Numbered from the stretch's first letter, positions 15,078 to 24,231 are shown. The stretch: 33,894 nucleotides of DNA from an uncultured Alistipes sp. (GCA_900769745.1 CAAGHX010000232.1:1-33894); one strand, 5' to 3'. Program-made: numbers and translations. Notes: generated by a model not told the origin, from the letters alone.

Positions 15078-16151
15078 ATGAAGCGCATAACATCATATCT
15101 AACCCTTCTGCTCGGCATCTGCTTTACACTGTGTTCGTGCAGCAAAGGGGTGAAGTTTAACATCGGCGGAGAGCTGGTTGACAACGCCGCAAGCGAGGTG
15201 TATCTGGTAATCGAAAACACCACGCTCGACACCATCGCATCGGCCGCAGTAACTGCCGACAACCGATTCCGCCTAAAGGGTCAAATCGAGGAGCCCACAA
15301 CAGCCTTTATCTGCGACGATAACGGCAACACGCTCACAATATTGCTAATAGAGGAGGCCGAGCTCACAATCAAAGCTGCCGCAGAGGGTGGCTACAAAGC
15401 CGAGGGAGGCCCCGTAAACGACAAGTACAATATTATTATGCAGCGTCTGTCGGATGTTGCACGCCAGATAAGCCAAATCTCGCCCGAGGACGAGAGCCCA
15501 GACGAGGCTTACGAGTCGTTGATGTTTAAGTATCAGGATATACTCTCTACGGGCGTGAGCAACAACCTCGACAACATCATCGGTGTAGAGCTATTCCTCA
15601 GCCAGGAGTCACGCGCTATGACAGCCGAGGATATGCGAGTGAGGCTGATGCAGTTCTCGCCCAAGATGCGTCGTCTGTCGGCTATGACACAGTTCGAGAG
15701 CTACATAGAGCAGTATGCTAAGAGCGAGATCGGACAGCCATTCATCGACACCCCACTGCGCACAATGGCGGGCCGTTCGTCGCTATCGAAGATTTGCGGA
15801 CAGGGCAAATGGGTGCTACTCGACTTCTGGGCATCGTGGTGTGAGCCCTGCTGCGAGGAGATACCCGTACTACGCGAGCTCTACTCGAAATATGCTTTGA
15901 AGGGATTTGAGATTTGCAGCATCTCGCTCGACCGTGACCCACAGCGCTGGCGCACATTTGTTATGCAGAACCAGATGCTCTGGACAAACGCCATCGACCT
16001 GCCTCGTGATGGCGAGACTTCAATCATCGAACACTACTGCTTGCAGAGTATTCCTGCCAATTTCTTAATTGCGCCCGATGGAACCATCGTGGCCCGCAAC
16101 CTCCACGGCGAGGCTCTGCGTCACGAATTGGAGCATATACTCGGAAATTAG
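15078..16151 (+). CDS. TlpA-like thiol-disulfide lipoprotein with DUF4369-type N-domain
   Basis: A 357-residue envelope lipoprotein. The signal peptide ends in a lipobox near C21 (FTLCSC). The N-terminal half (to about residue 225) resembles DUF4369: GGELVDNAASEVYLVIE and FRLKGQIEEPTTAFI. The C-terminal half is an AhpC/TlpA thioredoxin domain with active site WCEPC (C255, C258) and the cis-proline region SIPANFLIAPDG. These proteins reduce or isomerise disulfides in the periplasm; the partner is unknown. The longer frame from 14982 is rejected because it lacks a signal peptide and spans the promoter. It is a single-gene unit. Confidence 0.9.
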   Translation: MKRITSYLTLLLGICFTLCSCSKGVKFNIGGELVDNAASEVYLVIENTTLDTIASAAVTADNRFRLKGQIEEPTTAFICDDNGNTLTILLIEEAELTIKAAAEGGYKAEGGPVNDKYNIIMQRLSDVARQISQISPEDESPDEAYESLMFKYQDILSTGVSNNLDNIIGVELFLSQESRAMTAEDMRVRLMQFSPKMRRLSAMTQFESYIEQYAKSEIGQPFIDTPLRTMAGRSSLSKICGQGKWVLLDFWASWCEPCCEEIPVLRELYSKYALKGFEICSISLDRDPQRWRTFVMQNQMLWTNAIDLPRDGETSIIEHYCLQSIPANFLIAPDGTIVARNLHGEALRHELEHILGN

Positions 16152-16238
16152 TCGAAAAAAATATCGTTTTAGAACATATTGTTTTTCAGCGTATTAACAA
16201 AAGAGCGCGAAAAAACTTCAAAAATATTGCTGCAAAAA

Positions 16239-16270
16239 TTTGCACAGTAAAAAAAAACGCTCTATATTTG
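16239..16270 (+). promoter_or_regulatory. Bacteroidetes-type promoter of tRNA-Arg
   Basis: TTTG at 16239-16242, exactly 20 bases, then TATATTTG at 16263-16270; the mature tRNA begins at 16289. Boxes and spacing are identical to the tRNA-His promoter. Confidence 0.88.
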
Positions 16271-16288
16271 CACTCGCAATCAGGAAAT

Positions 16289-16362
16289 GGCTCCGTAGCT
16301 CAACTGAATAGAGTACTTGACTACGGATCAAGCGGTTACAGGTTTGAATCCTGTCGGAGTCA
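16289..16362 (+). tRNA. tRNA-Arg (anticodon ACG)
   Basis: A 74-base cloverleaf with a full acceptor stem GGCTCCG/CGGAGTC, D stem GCTC/GAGT, anticodon stem CTTGA/TCAAG around CTACGGA (anticodon ACG), T stem ACAGG/CCTGT around TTTGAAT, and discriminator A. CCA is not encoded. A34 should be edited to inosine by TadA to read CGU, CGC and CGA. A terminator follows. Confidence 0.97.
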
Positions 16363-16372
16363 CTTGCAAACG

Positions 16373-16404
16373 AAGCGGACACATTATGTGGTCCGCTTTT
16401 TTTT
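16373..16404 (+). terminator. Terminator of tRNA-Arg
   Basis: AAGCGGAC (16373-16380) / GTCCGCTT (16391-16398) with an ACA/TGT-type inner extension, followed by T to 16404. Confidence 0.9.
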
Positions 16405-16465
16405 GTTTTTATGGTCTTCGTGCGCGAGCGAGCAGGTAGGCCAACAAACAAGCAGACAAACGAGC

Positions 16466-16504
16466 AAAAATATACCCCCGGGAGCAGAGTTGCCCTCGGG
16501 GGTA
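16466..16504 (-). terminator. Terminator of the GH92 gene
   Basis: A very GC-rich stem, TACCCCCG (16473-16480) / CGGGGGTA (16497-16504), extended by CTC/GAG-type pairs. On the minus strand it is followed by five T from the A run at 16466-16470. It lies 20 bases after the stop codon. Confidence 0.92.
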
Positions 16505-16524
16505 TTACTATATTGCAGGCACTA

Positions 16525-18699
16525 CTAGTACCACAACTTCTTCTCAGCGCCCATCTCGAAGCGGAGCTCGCCGCCACCAATCAAATCGCTATGCGAAATC
16601 CAAGGCTTGCGATACTCCTGGCCATTGAGCCATACACGCTGAATATACTTATTCTGCTCTGAGTTGTTCTCGGCAACAATCTTGAATGTGCCGCCCTTAA
16701 CCTTGAGCTCCACCTGGTCCAAAATTGGAGAGCAGAACCAGTAGCGTGCGCCCGCTGGCTCAACCTGATAGAGGCCCATAGCCGACATCACATACCAAGC
16801 CGACATCTGACCCACGTCCTCGTTACCCGAAAGGCCCGCCTCGCCATCGAAATAGAGCGTTGTGAGCACCTCACGCACACGGTCGGCACTCTTCCAAGGC
16901 TCACCCGCCAAAGCGTAGAGATAGGCTGTGTGGTGGCTTGGCTCGTTGCCGTGAGCATACTGGCCAATCAAACCTGAGATATCGGCAGACTTATGCTCGC
17001 CGCTAACCTCAGAGCTTACGGTAAACAGAGAATCCAACTTAGCAATCATAGGCTCTTTGCCACCGAAGCACTCGATAAGACCCTCCACATCGTGAGGTAC
17101 CAGCCAAGTGTACTGCCAAGCGTTACCCTCGCAATAGTCATCGGCATTGTGGTTAGAGTGGTATGGGTCGAATGGCTCGCGCCACTTGCCATCGCTGCTC
17201 ATTGGGCGGATAAAACCTATGCTCTTGTCGAAATAGTTGCGGTATGAGTGGCTGCGCTTGGTGAAATACTCCTCGTCGCCCTTCTCGCCCACGCTACGTG
17301 CCGCAGCAGCCGCAGCAGCATCGGCGATAGCATACTCCATATCGAAAGCCACAGACTGAGTGGTCATCTTATCGTATGGGATAAAGCCATACTCCATTCT
17401 CAGGCCATTGCCACGGCCCTTGTTCATCGCGGTCTCACGCACCGCCTTGTAAGCACGCTTAGGGTCTATATCGGTATCACCCTTAACCAACGCGTCGGCA
17501 ACCGAAATCAAGCCTGGATTACCCACCATACAGTCGGTTTCGTTGCCCCACAAATGCCATACAGGCAGACGACCCTGCTCGTCGAAGATGTTGAGCATAG
17601 TATTGATAATGCCAGTCATCTTCTCGGGGTGCATAATCGAGAGCAGAGGCATCTGAGCACGATATGTGTCCCACAAAGAGTATGTTGTATAGCTTGTGTG
17701 GCCAGGGTTAGGATGCACCTCGCCATCGGCACCACGGTAGCTGCCATCAACGTCGCAGAACTCCGATGGAGCAATCATAGTGTGATACAAAGCTGTGTAG
17801 AATATGCGCTTTGTAGAGTTGTCGTTGCACTGAATCTTAGCCTTTGCGAGCTCCTGCTCCCACGCCTGCTCGGCCTTGCGAGCCACCTTCTCGAGCTTAG
17901 GCCAGCCAGGCATCTCGGCAGCCATATTGGCCTTAGCACCCTCCACGCTCACTGGCGAGATGGCAACCTTAACCAAAATCTGCTCGCCCTCCTTGGTCTT
18001 AAACGCCAAGCGACCGTAGTGCTTATTATTGAGCTCGAAAGAGTCGAATGGCTTAGAGAACTCTGCCACGAAATATACCTTTTGGCTACGAGCCCAACCG
18101 CTTGAGTAGCGGTAACCCACAACACGGTTATTGCCCTCGGCCTCGATGTTGGTCTCACGTGCTCTATCCCAGCAACCTCCATTCTGCAAATCTACCACGA
18201 TAGCAGCCTGCTCCGAAGCGGGGAAGGTGTAGCGGTGGTATCCCACACGCGAAGTGGCTGTAACCTCGGCCAAGATGTTGTAACGCAACAGAGGCACCGA
18301 GTAGTAGCCCACCTTAGCAACCTCGCGAGTACGGTCGGCCAACGACCACATACCGCTCTGCTGCTCCTTGACATTACCACGAGCATAGGTCACATCACCC
18401 GTTACGGGCATCAACGTCACATCAAACAAATCGCCGATACCTGTACCCGAAAGGTGGGTGTGCGAGAAGCCGATAACGGTTGAATCGCTCGCGTGATAGC
18501 CCGAGCACCAATCCCAATCCTGAGGGATGCTTGTTGGGCCCACCTGCACCATACCGAAAGGCACGTTTGCACCCACAAAGACGTGGCCGTGGTCGCCTGT
18601 GCCGATTTTTGGATCGACATAATCGGTCAACTTCTCAGATGTTGTACACGCTCCGAGAAGAGCGACAACGGCAAATAAAAAGAGATTTCTGATTCGCAT
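16525..18699 (-). CDS. GH92 alpha-mannosidase lipoprotein
   Basis: GH92 enzymes are calcium-dependent exo-alpha-mannosidases that trim mannose from N-glycans and similar glycans. The 724-residue length fits. Signal peptide with lipobox LLGAC (C18). Family signatures: DYVDPKIGTGDHGHVFVGAN near the mature N-terminus, SGYHASDSTVIGFSHTHLSG (about residues 65-90), and the C-terminal GLSGNEDVGQMSAWYVMSAM, with catalytic-domain segments such as DTYRAQMPLLSIMHPE between. The lipobox implies anchoring at the outer membrane or cell surface. A -7 box lies at 18738-18745 and a strong terminator follows, so it is probably its own transcription unit. Linkage specificity cannot be told. Confidence 0.95.
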   Translation of the reverse strand: MRIRNLFLFAVVALLGACTTSEKLTDYVDPKIGTGDHGHVFVGANVPFGMVQVGPTSIPQDWDWCSGYHASDSTVIGFSHTHLSGTGIGDLFDVTLMPVTGDVTYARGNVKEQQSGMWSLADRTREVAKVGYYSVPLLRYNILAEVTATSRVGYHRYTFPASEQAAIVVDLQNGGCWDRARETNIEAEGNNRVVGYRYSSGWARSQKVYFVAEFSKPFDSFELNNKHYGRLAFKTKEGEQILVKVAISPVSVEGAKANMAAEMPGWPKLEKVARKAEQAWEQELAKAKIQCNDNSTKRIFYTALYHTMIAPSEFCDVDGSYRGADGEVHPNPGHTSYTTYSLWDTYRAQMPLLSIMHPEKMTGIINTMLNIFDEQGRLPVWHLWGNETDCMVGNPGLISVADALVKGDTDIDPKRAYKAVRETAMNKGRGNGLRMEYGFIPYDKMTTQSVAFDMEYAIADAAAAAAARSVGEKGDEEYFTKRSHSYRNYFDKSIGFIRPMSSDGKWREPFDPYHSNHNADDYCEGNAWQYTWLVPHDVEGLIECFGGKEPMIAKLDSLFTVSSEVSGEHKSADISGLIGQYAHGNEPSHHTAYLYALAGEPWKSADRVREVLTTLYFDGEAGLSGNEDVGQMSAWYVMSAMGLYQVEPAGARYWFCSPILDQVELKVKGGTFKIVAENNSEQNKYIQRVWLNGQEYRKPWISHSDLIGGGELRFEMGAEKKLWY

Positions 18700-18737
18700 A
18701 TATTTTTTGTTTTAGAATTAACTATCATACATCTATA

Positions 18738-18745
18738 CAAATGTA
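18738..18745 (-). promoter_or_regulatory. -7 box of the GH92 gene
   Basis: TACATTTG on the minus strand (18745 to 18738), giving a leader of roughly 35 bases. The nearest upstream TTTG (18774 to 18771) is 25 bases away, longer than the usual 19-21. The rest of 18700-18931 holds only weak GC hairpins (18835-18864, 18875-18889), possibly termination signals of the gene at 18932. Confidence 0.45.
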
Positions 18746-18931
18746 CCACTATTTTCTCAACTTTCGGCGACAAATGGGATATTTTACAATATTTAAGGGA
18801 TTTATAACGCTTTGCCGCTGCAGCAAAATAACATAGGCCGCCCAACTTGGTTGTTAAGCGACCTATAAAACATTGGGCAGCTGCGCCCCACCCTCTCGTT
18901 GCCTCCGCCTCGAGGCTATCTGCTCCCAGCG

Positions 18932-19669
18932 TTAGTTGAACAAGATAACCTTGCAGCCCACCTGCAGATAGGCTTGGGCATTGCTTGGGTTAACCATAAA
19001 CTGCGAATACACCGGCAACTTATAGCCCGTACGCTGCGAGATAGGTATATCGTACGAAGTCTTCAGCGAGAGCATATTGACGTGAAAGCCGTGGGAATTA
19101 TCATCATAGCGCGATGTGTAGTAAGGCACAACTCCCACCAACACACCACAATTCACCTTACCGATATGAAATGGCACGGTTGTCAGCAGATAGGAGCTAT
19201 ATGAGCGCTCGCCCTTCAGATTCAGACCATCGTGGCCGAATACCGTTGTGGTCCACTCGGTGATGAAGTAGCGCCAGTCGTAGTTGAGCACCACCTCCAC
19301 GCCGTGCGAAGCCTTGCCAATCTCGCCATACGAGAAGAATCCATCGCCACGCTTATTGGTATAGACATCCTTCAGGGCTATATTGAATCGCTTCGTGAGC
19401 TGATACTTCAAAAAGATATCAATCTCCAACTTTGCGGGGTCCTCGCCCGCAGGAGGTGCAACCTGAGTATTTCCCCACACGAAAAAGTTCAGACCCTTCC
19501 ACTTTAGGCCCAGCACTGGCTGGATACTCACATCGGCCAAGCGCTGACCACGCCACAGGTAGTGGTTGGTGAAATCCACAGTAGAATATGCCGTTAGGCG
19601 CTCCTGCGCACCTGCTGAAAACGCACTCGCAACGAGTGCAAAAAATAGAACTACACGAAGTCTCTTCAT
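18932..19669 (-). CDS. Outer-membrane beta-barrel protein of unknown function
   Basis: A 245-residue secreted protein: signal peptide (MKRLRVVLFFALVASAFSAGAQ), then alternating amphipathic strands typical of a small outer-membrane barrel. It starts with LTAYSTVDFTNHYLWRGQ and ends with a strand finishing in an aromatic-asparagine pair (GCKVILFN), close to the usual barrel C-terminus. It resembles the TIGR02001-type conserved barrel proteins, but this is only a visual impression. The ATG at 19669 is preferred to 19717 because the signal peptide begins there. It follows the GH88 gene by 118 bases and may be co-transcribed. Function unknown. Confidence 0.65.
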   Translation of the reverse strand: MKRLRVVLFFALVASAFSAGAQERLTAYSTVDFTNHYLWRGQRLADVSIQPVLGLKWKGLNFFVWGNTQVAPPAGEDPAKLEIDIFLKYQLTKRFNIALKDVYTNKRGDGFFSYGEIGKASHGVEVVLNYDWRYFITEWTTTVFGHDGLNLKGERSYSSYLLTTVPFHIGKVNCGVLVGVVPYYTSRYDDNSHGFHVNMLSLKTSYDIPISQRTGYKLPVYSQFMVNPSNAQAYLQVGCKVILFN

Positions 19670-19787
19670 CACAATTAAAAAAACACAAACTTGGCAACTC
19701 GTTGGCATCATCAGCACCGATGGCCATCGACCACCTCAGCTGCCAATCCCTCCGAATTGCCAAATTATTACACCAAATATCTATCTC

Positions 19788-20936
19788 TTAGAGAGCCAAA
19801 TAGCGCATTGCAGCCTCTATGAAGTAGTAGTCGCCATACGACAGTGGCACATCGACCTCCGAGTTGCCTGGCAGGTGACCCACGCCGTGCTTTAGGAGGA
19901 AGTTACCATTCTCGCCCACCTTAGCAAAGTAAGCATCCGACATCAACGAACGAAGCTGACGCTCAGCCACTGCCAGATACTCTGCATTCTGAGTGTGGCC
20001 ATAGAGCTCAATCAGTGCCGAGGCCATAATTGAACCAGCCGACGAATCCTTAAACTGCTTCTCGGCATCGTAATCCCAGTTTGGAATAGCATCCTCGGGA
20101 AGGCGTGGAATAAGGTAGTTAGCAATCTTCACAGCCTGCTCCAGGTAGCGCTTCTCGCCGGTCATTCTATACATCATTGTATAGCCATACAAACCCCACG
20201 ACTGACCTCGTGCCCAAGCCGAATCGTCGGCATCGCCCTGCTTTGTGCGACGCTCCACAACCTCGCCTGTAAGCTCGTTGTAGGCTACAACGTGGAATGT
20301 GCTGTTATCCTCGCGGAAGTGGTTCTCGATGGTCTTATCAGCGTGGCTGCGGGTAATCTCCGAGTAACCGCCACACCACTCCAACATCTCGAGGTTCATC
20401 ATATTGTCGATGATAACCATAAAGTCCAACTCTGGATTCTCCTTGCGGCCAGTGTTCCACGAACGGATGCAACCCACCTCGGGATCAAAACGTGACACAA
20501 GCGACTCCGAAGCCTGCTTGATTACATTCTTGTAATACTCATCGCCAGTCAAACGGTAGGCATTGCCAAATGGGCAGAAAATCATAAAACCCAAGTCGTG
20601 AGTACCCTTATAATCCTTTATCGACTCCAGACGGCGTGTAAACTTCTCGGCGTATGCCTTCAGCTCCTCATCGCCCGTATGCTCATACAAAAGCCACAAC
20701 GAAGCGGGGAAGAATCCACTCACCCAGCCCTTTGCGCCAGTGAACTTCACCTCACCATTCTCGAACGTGCGAGGAAACTTATCCTCCAGCGGCTCAATGC
20801 GTTGCGCCTGCTGCTTATCCTGCTCAACAGCCACCTGCAAAGCCTTCTTCAAATCACGCTTCAGAGCATCCTGCTCAGAGCAGCCCACCATTGCCACAGC
20901 TACCACCATGGCAAACAATAACAAAAGCTTCTTCAT
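19788..20936 (-). CDS. GH88 unsaturated glucuronyl hydrolase lipoprotein
   Basis: GH88 enzymes hydrate the 4,5-unsaturated uronic acid at the end of oligosaccharides left by polysaccharide lyases. The 382-residue protein has a lipobox (MVGCS, C19) and an (alpha/alpha)6 barrel with the two family aspartates in GTHDLGFM (D114) and IDNMMN (D177); the 63-residue spacing is close to that of characterised enzymes. Further GH88 blocks are GWVSGFFPASLWLLYEHT, DDSAWARGQSWGLYG and DSSAGSIMASALIELYGH. It begins 41 bases after recN. The natural lyase partner could be the heparinase-family protein at 903-2789, though they are far apart. Confidence 0.93.
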   Translation of the reverse strand: MKKLLLLFAMVVAVAMVGCSEQDALKRDLKKALQVAVEQDKQQAQRIEPLEDKFPRTFENGEVKFTGAKGWVSGFFPASLWLLYEHTGDEELKAYAEKFTRRLESIKDYKGTHDLGFMIFCPFGNAYRLTGDEYYKNVIKQASESLVSRFDPEVGCIRSWNTGRKENPELDFMVIIDNMMNLEMLEWCGGYSEITRSHADKTIENHFREDNSTFHVVAYNELTGEVVERRTKQGDADDSAWARGQSWGLYGYTMMYRMTGEKRYLEQAVKIANYLIPRLPEDAIPNWDYDAEKQFKDSSAGSIMASALIELYGHTQNAEYLAVAERQLRSLMSDAYFAKVGENGNFLLKHGVGHLPGNSEVDVPLSYGDYYFIEAAMRYLAL

Positions 20937-20977
20937 ATAAATTGTAGTTTCAAGGTTTTCGGTTAATATATTTGCGC

Positions 20978-22636
20978 CTAAAATAGGCTATCGCCCCTGC
21001 CCAACAGCAGGCGTGCCTGCGAGAGTGCTGCCTCGGTAATCACGCTACCCGACAACATCTTGGCAATCTCCTCCACACGCTCATCGGCTCCAAGACGGGC
21101 AATATTTGTGCGGCTTTGCTGCTTATAGACCACAAAGTGCGACTCGCCCTTCGATGCCACCTGAGGCAAGTGGGTAATAGCCACCACCTGCATATTCTCC
21201 GAAAGAGAACGGATAATCTCGCCCATAGCATCGGCTATGCGGCCCGACACACCCGTATCAATCTCATCGAAGATGATTGTTGGCAACTTGGCCTTCTTGG
21301 CAAGCAACGCCTTCAGGGCCAGCATCACACGCGAAATCTCACCGCCCGATGCAATCTTCTCGACTGGCTGCGGAGCCATATTCTTGTTGGCCGAGAACAT
21401 AAATCTTATCTTGTCGCAACCCGATGCCATAAGTTCACCCGTGTCGGCCACCTCAATCTCGAATGTAGCCTCGGGCATACCCAACATAGCCAGTGTGCGG
21501 GCAATATCCTTCGATGTTTGACGTGCCACCTTTGCTCGCAAAGAGTGAATTGAGGCCGCCTGCTTGCGAGCCTTCTGCTCCAACTGGCGAATCAGCTCAC
21601 GCTGACGCTCAATCTCCTCGTCGCTATGGGTTATAAGGCTCAGCTGCTCACGCAACCTCTCGCCAACGGCTATAAGTTCGTCGAGCGTAGCCACACGATG
21701 CTTCTGGCACATCGAATATATCATATTCACCCTATCGGTGAGTCGTTGCAGACGCTCAGGGTCGGCTTCGATGCGTTCGCTATCGTCGGCCACCGTAGCA
21801 CCCAAATCCTTCAGCTCCTGCACCACCGAGTGCAGACGCGAAAGTATCTCCTCGCCCGCAGGATAGTTCTTGCTGATATGTGAAATAGCACTCTCAGCCG
21901 CCGACAACTGCTCCAGTACACCTATCTGCTCGGCATCGAAGATGTTTCTAACGGTGATGAGCGCCTCGCCAATCTGCTCGGCATTCTCCAGCACAGCCAA
22001 CTCCTGCTCCAACTCCTGCAACTCGCCCTGCTTCAAAGCAGCCACATCGAACTCATCGACCTGATAGCGCAGCCACTCCTCATCCTTGCGAAGCGACTCA
22101 GCCTCGGCAGCCAGACGCTCCACCTCACGCTCTGCGGCCCTCAGCTCTGAGTAGGTTGCAGAATACTTTGCCACCTCGCCCACCGAATCGGCCAACATAT
22201 CGACCGAACGCAGGCGGAAAGCCTCGTCCGAGAGCACCTGATTCTGATGCTGAGAGTGGATATCAATCAAACGCACACCCAGCTCCTTCAACACCGAGAG
22301 CTGCACGGGCGTATCGTTGACAAAAGCACGGCTCTTACCCGAAGGTGAAATCATACGACGCACGACAGTCTGCTCCTCGTAATCGAGGTCATACTCCTCG
22401 AAAAGGCCCTCCAACGAGTAACCCTTCAACTCGAACACGCCCTCGATGATGCAGTTGCGCGACTCGTCACGCAATGAGCCCGACTCGTTCTTGTTACCAA
22501 GCAAGAGGCCCAACGCACCCAACAAAATCGACTTACCCGCACCTGTCTCACCTGTGATGATGTTCAGGGCAGAATCGAGTTCGATATCGAGCTTGTCGAT
22601 AAGCGCATAATTTTCAACTGTCAGACGACGTAACAT
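20978..22636 (-). CDS. recN: DNA repair ATPase RecN
   Basis: RecN is an SMC-like protein acting early in double-strand-break repair. The 552-residue protein has Walker A GETGAGKS (residues 29-36), a long coiled-coil centre (about 150-370, rich in E/L/R), and the C-terminal signature block IASGGEISRVMLALKALLA with Walker B TIIFDEIDTGVSG, followed by VVAITHLPQVAS. The start is the ATG at 22636. It follows coaBC by 20 bases within the conserved bamD-rpoZ-coaBC-recN cluster of Bacteroidetes. No LexA-like site is visible. Confidence 0.97.
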   Translation of the reverse strand: MLRRLTVENYALIDKLDIELDSALNIITGETGAGKSILLGALGLLLGNKNESGSLRDESRNCIIEGVFELKGYSLEGLFEEYDLDYEEQTVVRRMISPSGKSRAFVNDTPVQLSVLKELGVRLIDIHSQHQNQVLSDEAFRLRSVDMLADSVGEVAKYSATYSELRAAEREVERLAAEAESLRKDEEWLRYQVDEFDVAALKQGELQELEQELAVLENAEQIGEALITVRNIFDAEQIGVLEQLSAAESAISHISKNYPAGEEILSRLHSVVQELKDLGATVADDSERIEADPERLQRLTDRVNMIYSMCQKHRVATLDELIAVGERLREQLSLITHSDEEIERQRELIRQLEQKARKQAASIHSLRAKVARQTSKDIARTLAMLGMPEATFEIEVADTGELMASGCDKIRFMFSANKNMAPQPVEKIASGGEISRVMLALKALLAKKAKLPTIIFDEIDTGVSGRIADAMGEIIRSLSENMQVVAITHLPQVASKGESHFVVYKQQSRTNIARLGADERVEEIAKMLSGSVITEAALSQARLLLGRGDSLF

Positions 22637-22656
22637 TCTCTATGATGATTCTTACT

Positions 22657-23856
22657 TTATTTCTTCACTAAAATCGACTCCATCTTGTCCACGATTCGCT
22701 CGGCCACCTCGCGCTTGCTCATCAGCGGCAAATCCTCACGCGACTCGGCATCGATAAGCGACACTACGTTGGTATCGCCACGGAAGCCTGCACCCTCCTT
22801 TCTCAGAGAGTTCAACACGATGAAATCCATATTCTTACGCTGCAACTTCGACTCAGCATTAGCCATCTCGTTCTCGGTCTCCATTGCAAAGCCTACCAAC
22901 AGACGCTCACCCTTCTGCTGACCCAAATGGGCCGCAATATCGTGGGTACGCTTCAGAGCAATCGACATATCGCCATCGCCCTTCTTGAGCTTCTGCTCGG
23001 CCACAACCGCAGGGGTATAGTCGGCCACAGCGGCACACATAACCGCACCATCGGCCTCGGCCCACAAACCGCAGCAAGCCTCATACATCTGCTCGGCAGA
23101 GAGCACATCTACTCGCTCCACACCCGCAGGCTTATCCAAAGCCGTACGACCGCTAACGAGCGACACCTTTGCTCCTCTTTCGGCCAAAGCCTCGGCCACA
23201 GCATACCCCATCTTGCCCGACGAGTGGTTCGAGATGAAACGCACAGGGTCGATAGGCTCGATGGTAGCACCAGCCGTTACAATGAAGTGCTTACCTTGCA
23301 GGCTCCTTTTTTTTTCGCTGAGAAGCTCCACCACCTCATCCACAATCTGCTGAGGCTCGGCCATACGACCCTTGCCCACCAGACCGCTGGCAAGCTCGCC
23401 ACTGCCCGGCTCGATGATATGCACGCCATCCTTACGCAGCTGCTCCATATTGCGCTGGGTAGCCACGTGAGCATACATATCGAGGTCCATAGCAGGTGCA
23501 ATAGCCACCTTGCAACGTGCCGAGAGATATGTGGTAAGCAACAGATTGTCGGCCACACCAGTAGCCATCTTAGCCATAGTGTTGGCCGTAGCGGGAGCTA
23601 TCAGATAGCAGTCGGCCCACTCGCCCAGGCTGACGTGTGAATTCCACTCGCCATTTTCGGGATTGAAGAAATCGACCAAGATAGGATTCTTCGAGAGAGT
23701 GGCCATCGTGAGTGGCGTGATGAACTGCTTGGCAAGGGGTGTCATCACCACCTTCACCTCGGCACCAGCGCTCACTAATAAACGGCAAAGCACAGCCGAC
23801 TTATAAGCGGCTATGCTACCCGTAATTCCAAGAATGATATGTTTACCCTTCAACAT
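22657..23856 (-). CDS. coaBC: Bifunctional phosphopantothenoylcysteine decarboxylase/synthetase CoaBC
   Basis: CoaBC makes 4'-phosphopantetheine for coenzyme A: CoaB ligates cysteine to phosphopantothenate with CTP and CoaC decarboxylates the product. The 399-residue protein has an FMN-binding CoaC domain (1-180; GITGSIAAYKS, catalytic-type His in HVSLGEWAD, APAMDLDMY) and a CoaB domain (190-399; RFISNHSSGKMG, KLKKGDG). The ATG at 23856 is chosen over 23901 because GKHIILGITGS lies at the usual N-terminus. Two oddities: the CoaC flap reads LASGLVGKGRM, with Ser157 where E. coli has catalytic Cys158; and the interdomain linker is encoded across nine consecutive A (near 23307-23315). Confidence 0.96.
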   Translation of the reverse strand: MLKGKHIILGITGSIAAYKSAVLCRLLVSAGAEVKVVMTPLAKQFITPLTMATLSKNPILVDFFNPENGEWNSHVSLGEWADCYLIAPATANTMAKMATGVADNLLLTTYLSARCKVAIAPAMDLDMYAHVATQRNMEQLRKDGVHIIEPGSGELASGLVGKGRMAEPQQIVDEVVELLSEKKRSLQGKHFIVTAGATIEPIDPVRFISNHSSGKMGYAVAEALAERGAKVSLVSGRTALDKPAGVERVDVLSAEQMYEACCGLWAEADGAVMCAAVADYTPAVVAEQKLKKGDGDMSIALKRTHDIAAHLGQQKGERLLVGFAMETENEMANAESKLQRKNMDFIVLNSLRKEGAGFRGDTNVVSLIDAESREDLPLMSKREVAERIVDKMESILVKK

Positions 23857-23907
23857 AAACGTTCCGTAAATATGTCTGTGTGGCAATTTTCGATGCCACA
23901 ACGATAA

Positions 23908-24231
23908 CTACTTGCTCTGTGCCTCGCCGTGACGGAAATATACCTCCTCATCGAGGAACTCCTCAGTTGCGATAATCACTGGCTTTGGAAGACGCTCGTA
24001 GTAGCGAGAAATCTCAATCTGCTCGCGATTCTCGAAAGTCTCCTCCATAGCGTCGGTAGGTGATGAGAAATCAGCCAACTTACGATTCAACTCGCTCTTA
24101 AGCTCGCTTGAAATCTGGTTAGCACGACGAGCAATGATGTTGATGCTCTCGTAGATATTACCTGTCTGCGAATCCAAATCGTTAAGCTTACGGGTAACTG
24201 TGTTGTTAGGAATGTTCTTCTTAATCTCCAT
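23908..24231 (-). CDS. rpoZ: RNA polymerase omega subunit, Bacteroidetes type
   Basis: A 107-residue protein matching the omega-like subunit of Bacteroidetes: MEIKKNIPNNTVTRKLNDLD, then the omega core NIYESINIIARRANQIS (about residues 27-43), and a longer acidic C-terminal part (IATEEFLDEEVYFRHGEA). Omega helps assemble and stabilise beta-prime. Divergent from proteobacterial RpoZ, but position between bamD and coaBC supports the call. It lies 23 bases after bamD and 51 before the coaBC start. Confidence 0.88.
   Translation of the reverse strand: MEIKKNIPNNTVTRKLNDLDSQTGNIYESINIIARRANQISSELKSELNRKLADFSSPTDAMEETFENREQIEISRYYERLPKPVIIATEEFLDEEVYFRHGEAQSK

Noticed and set aside
17248..18105. 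285-codon open frame on the plus strand
   Set aside because: Lies wholly antisense to the well-supported GH92 gene and shows no recognisable motif.
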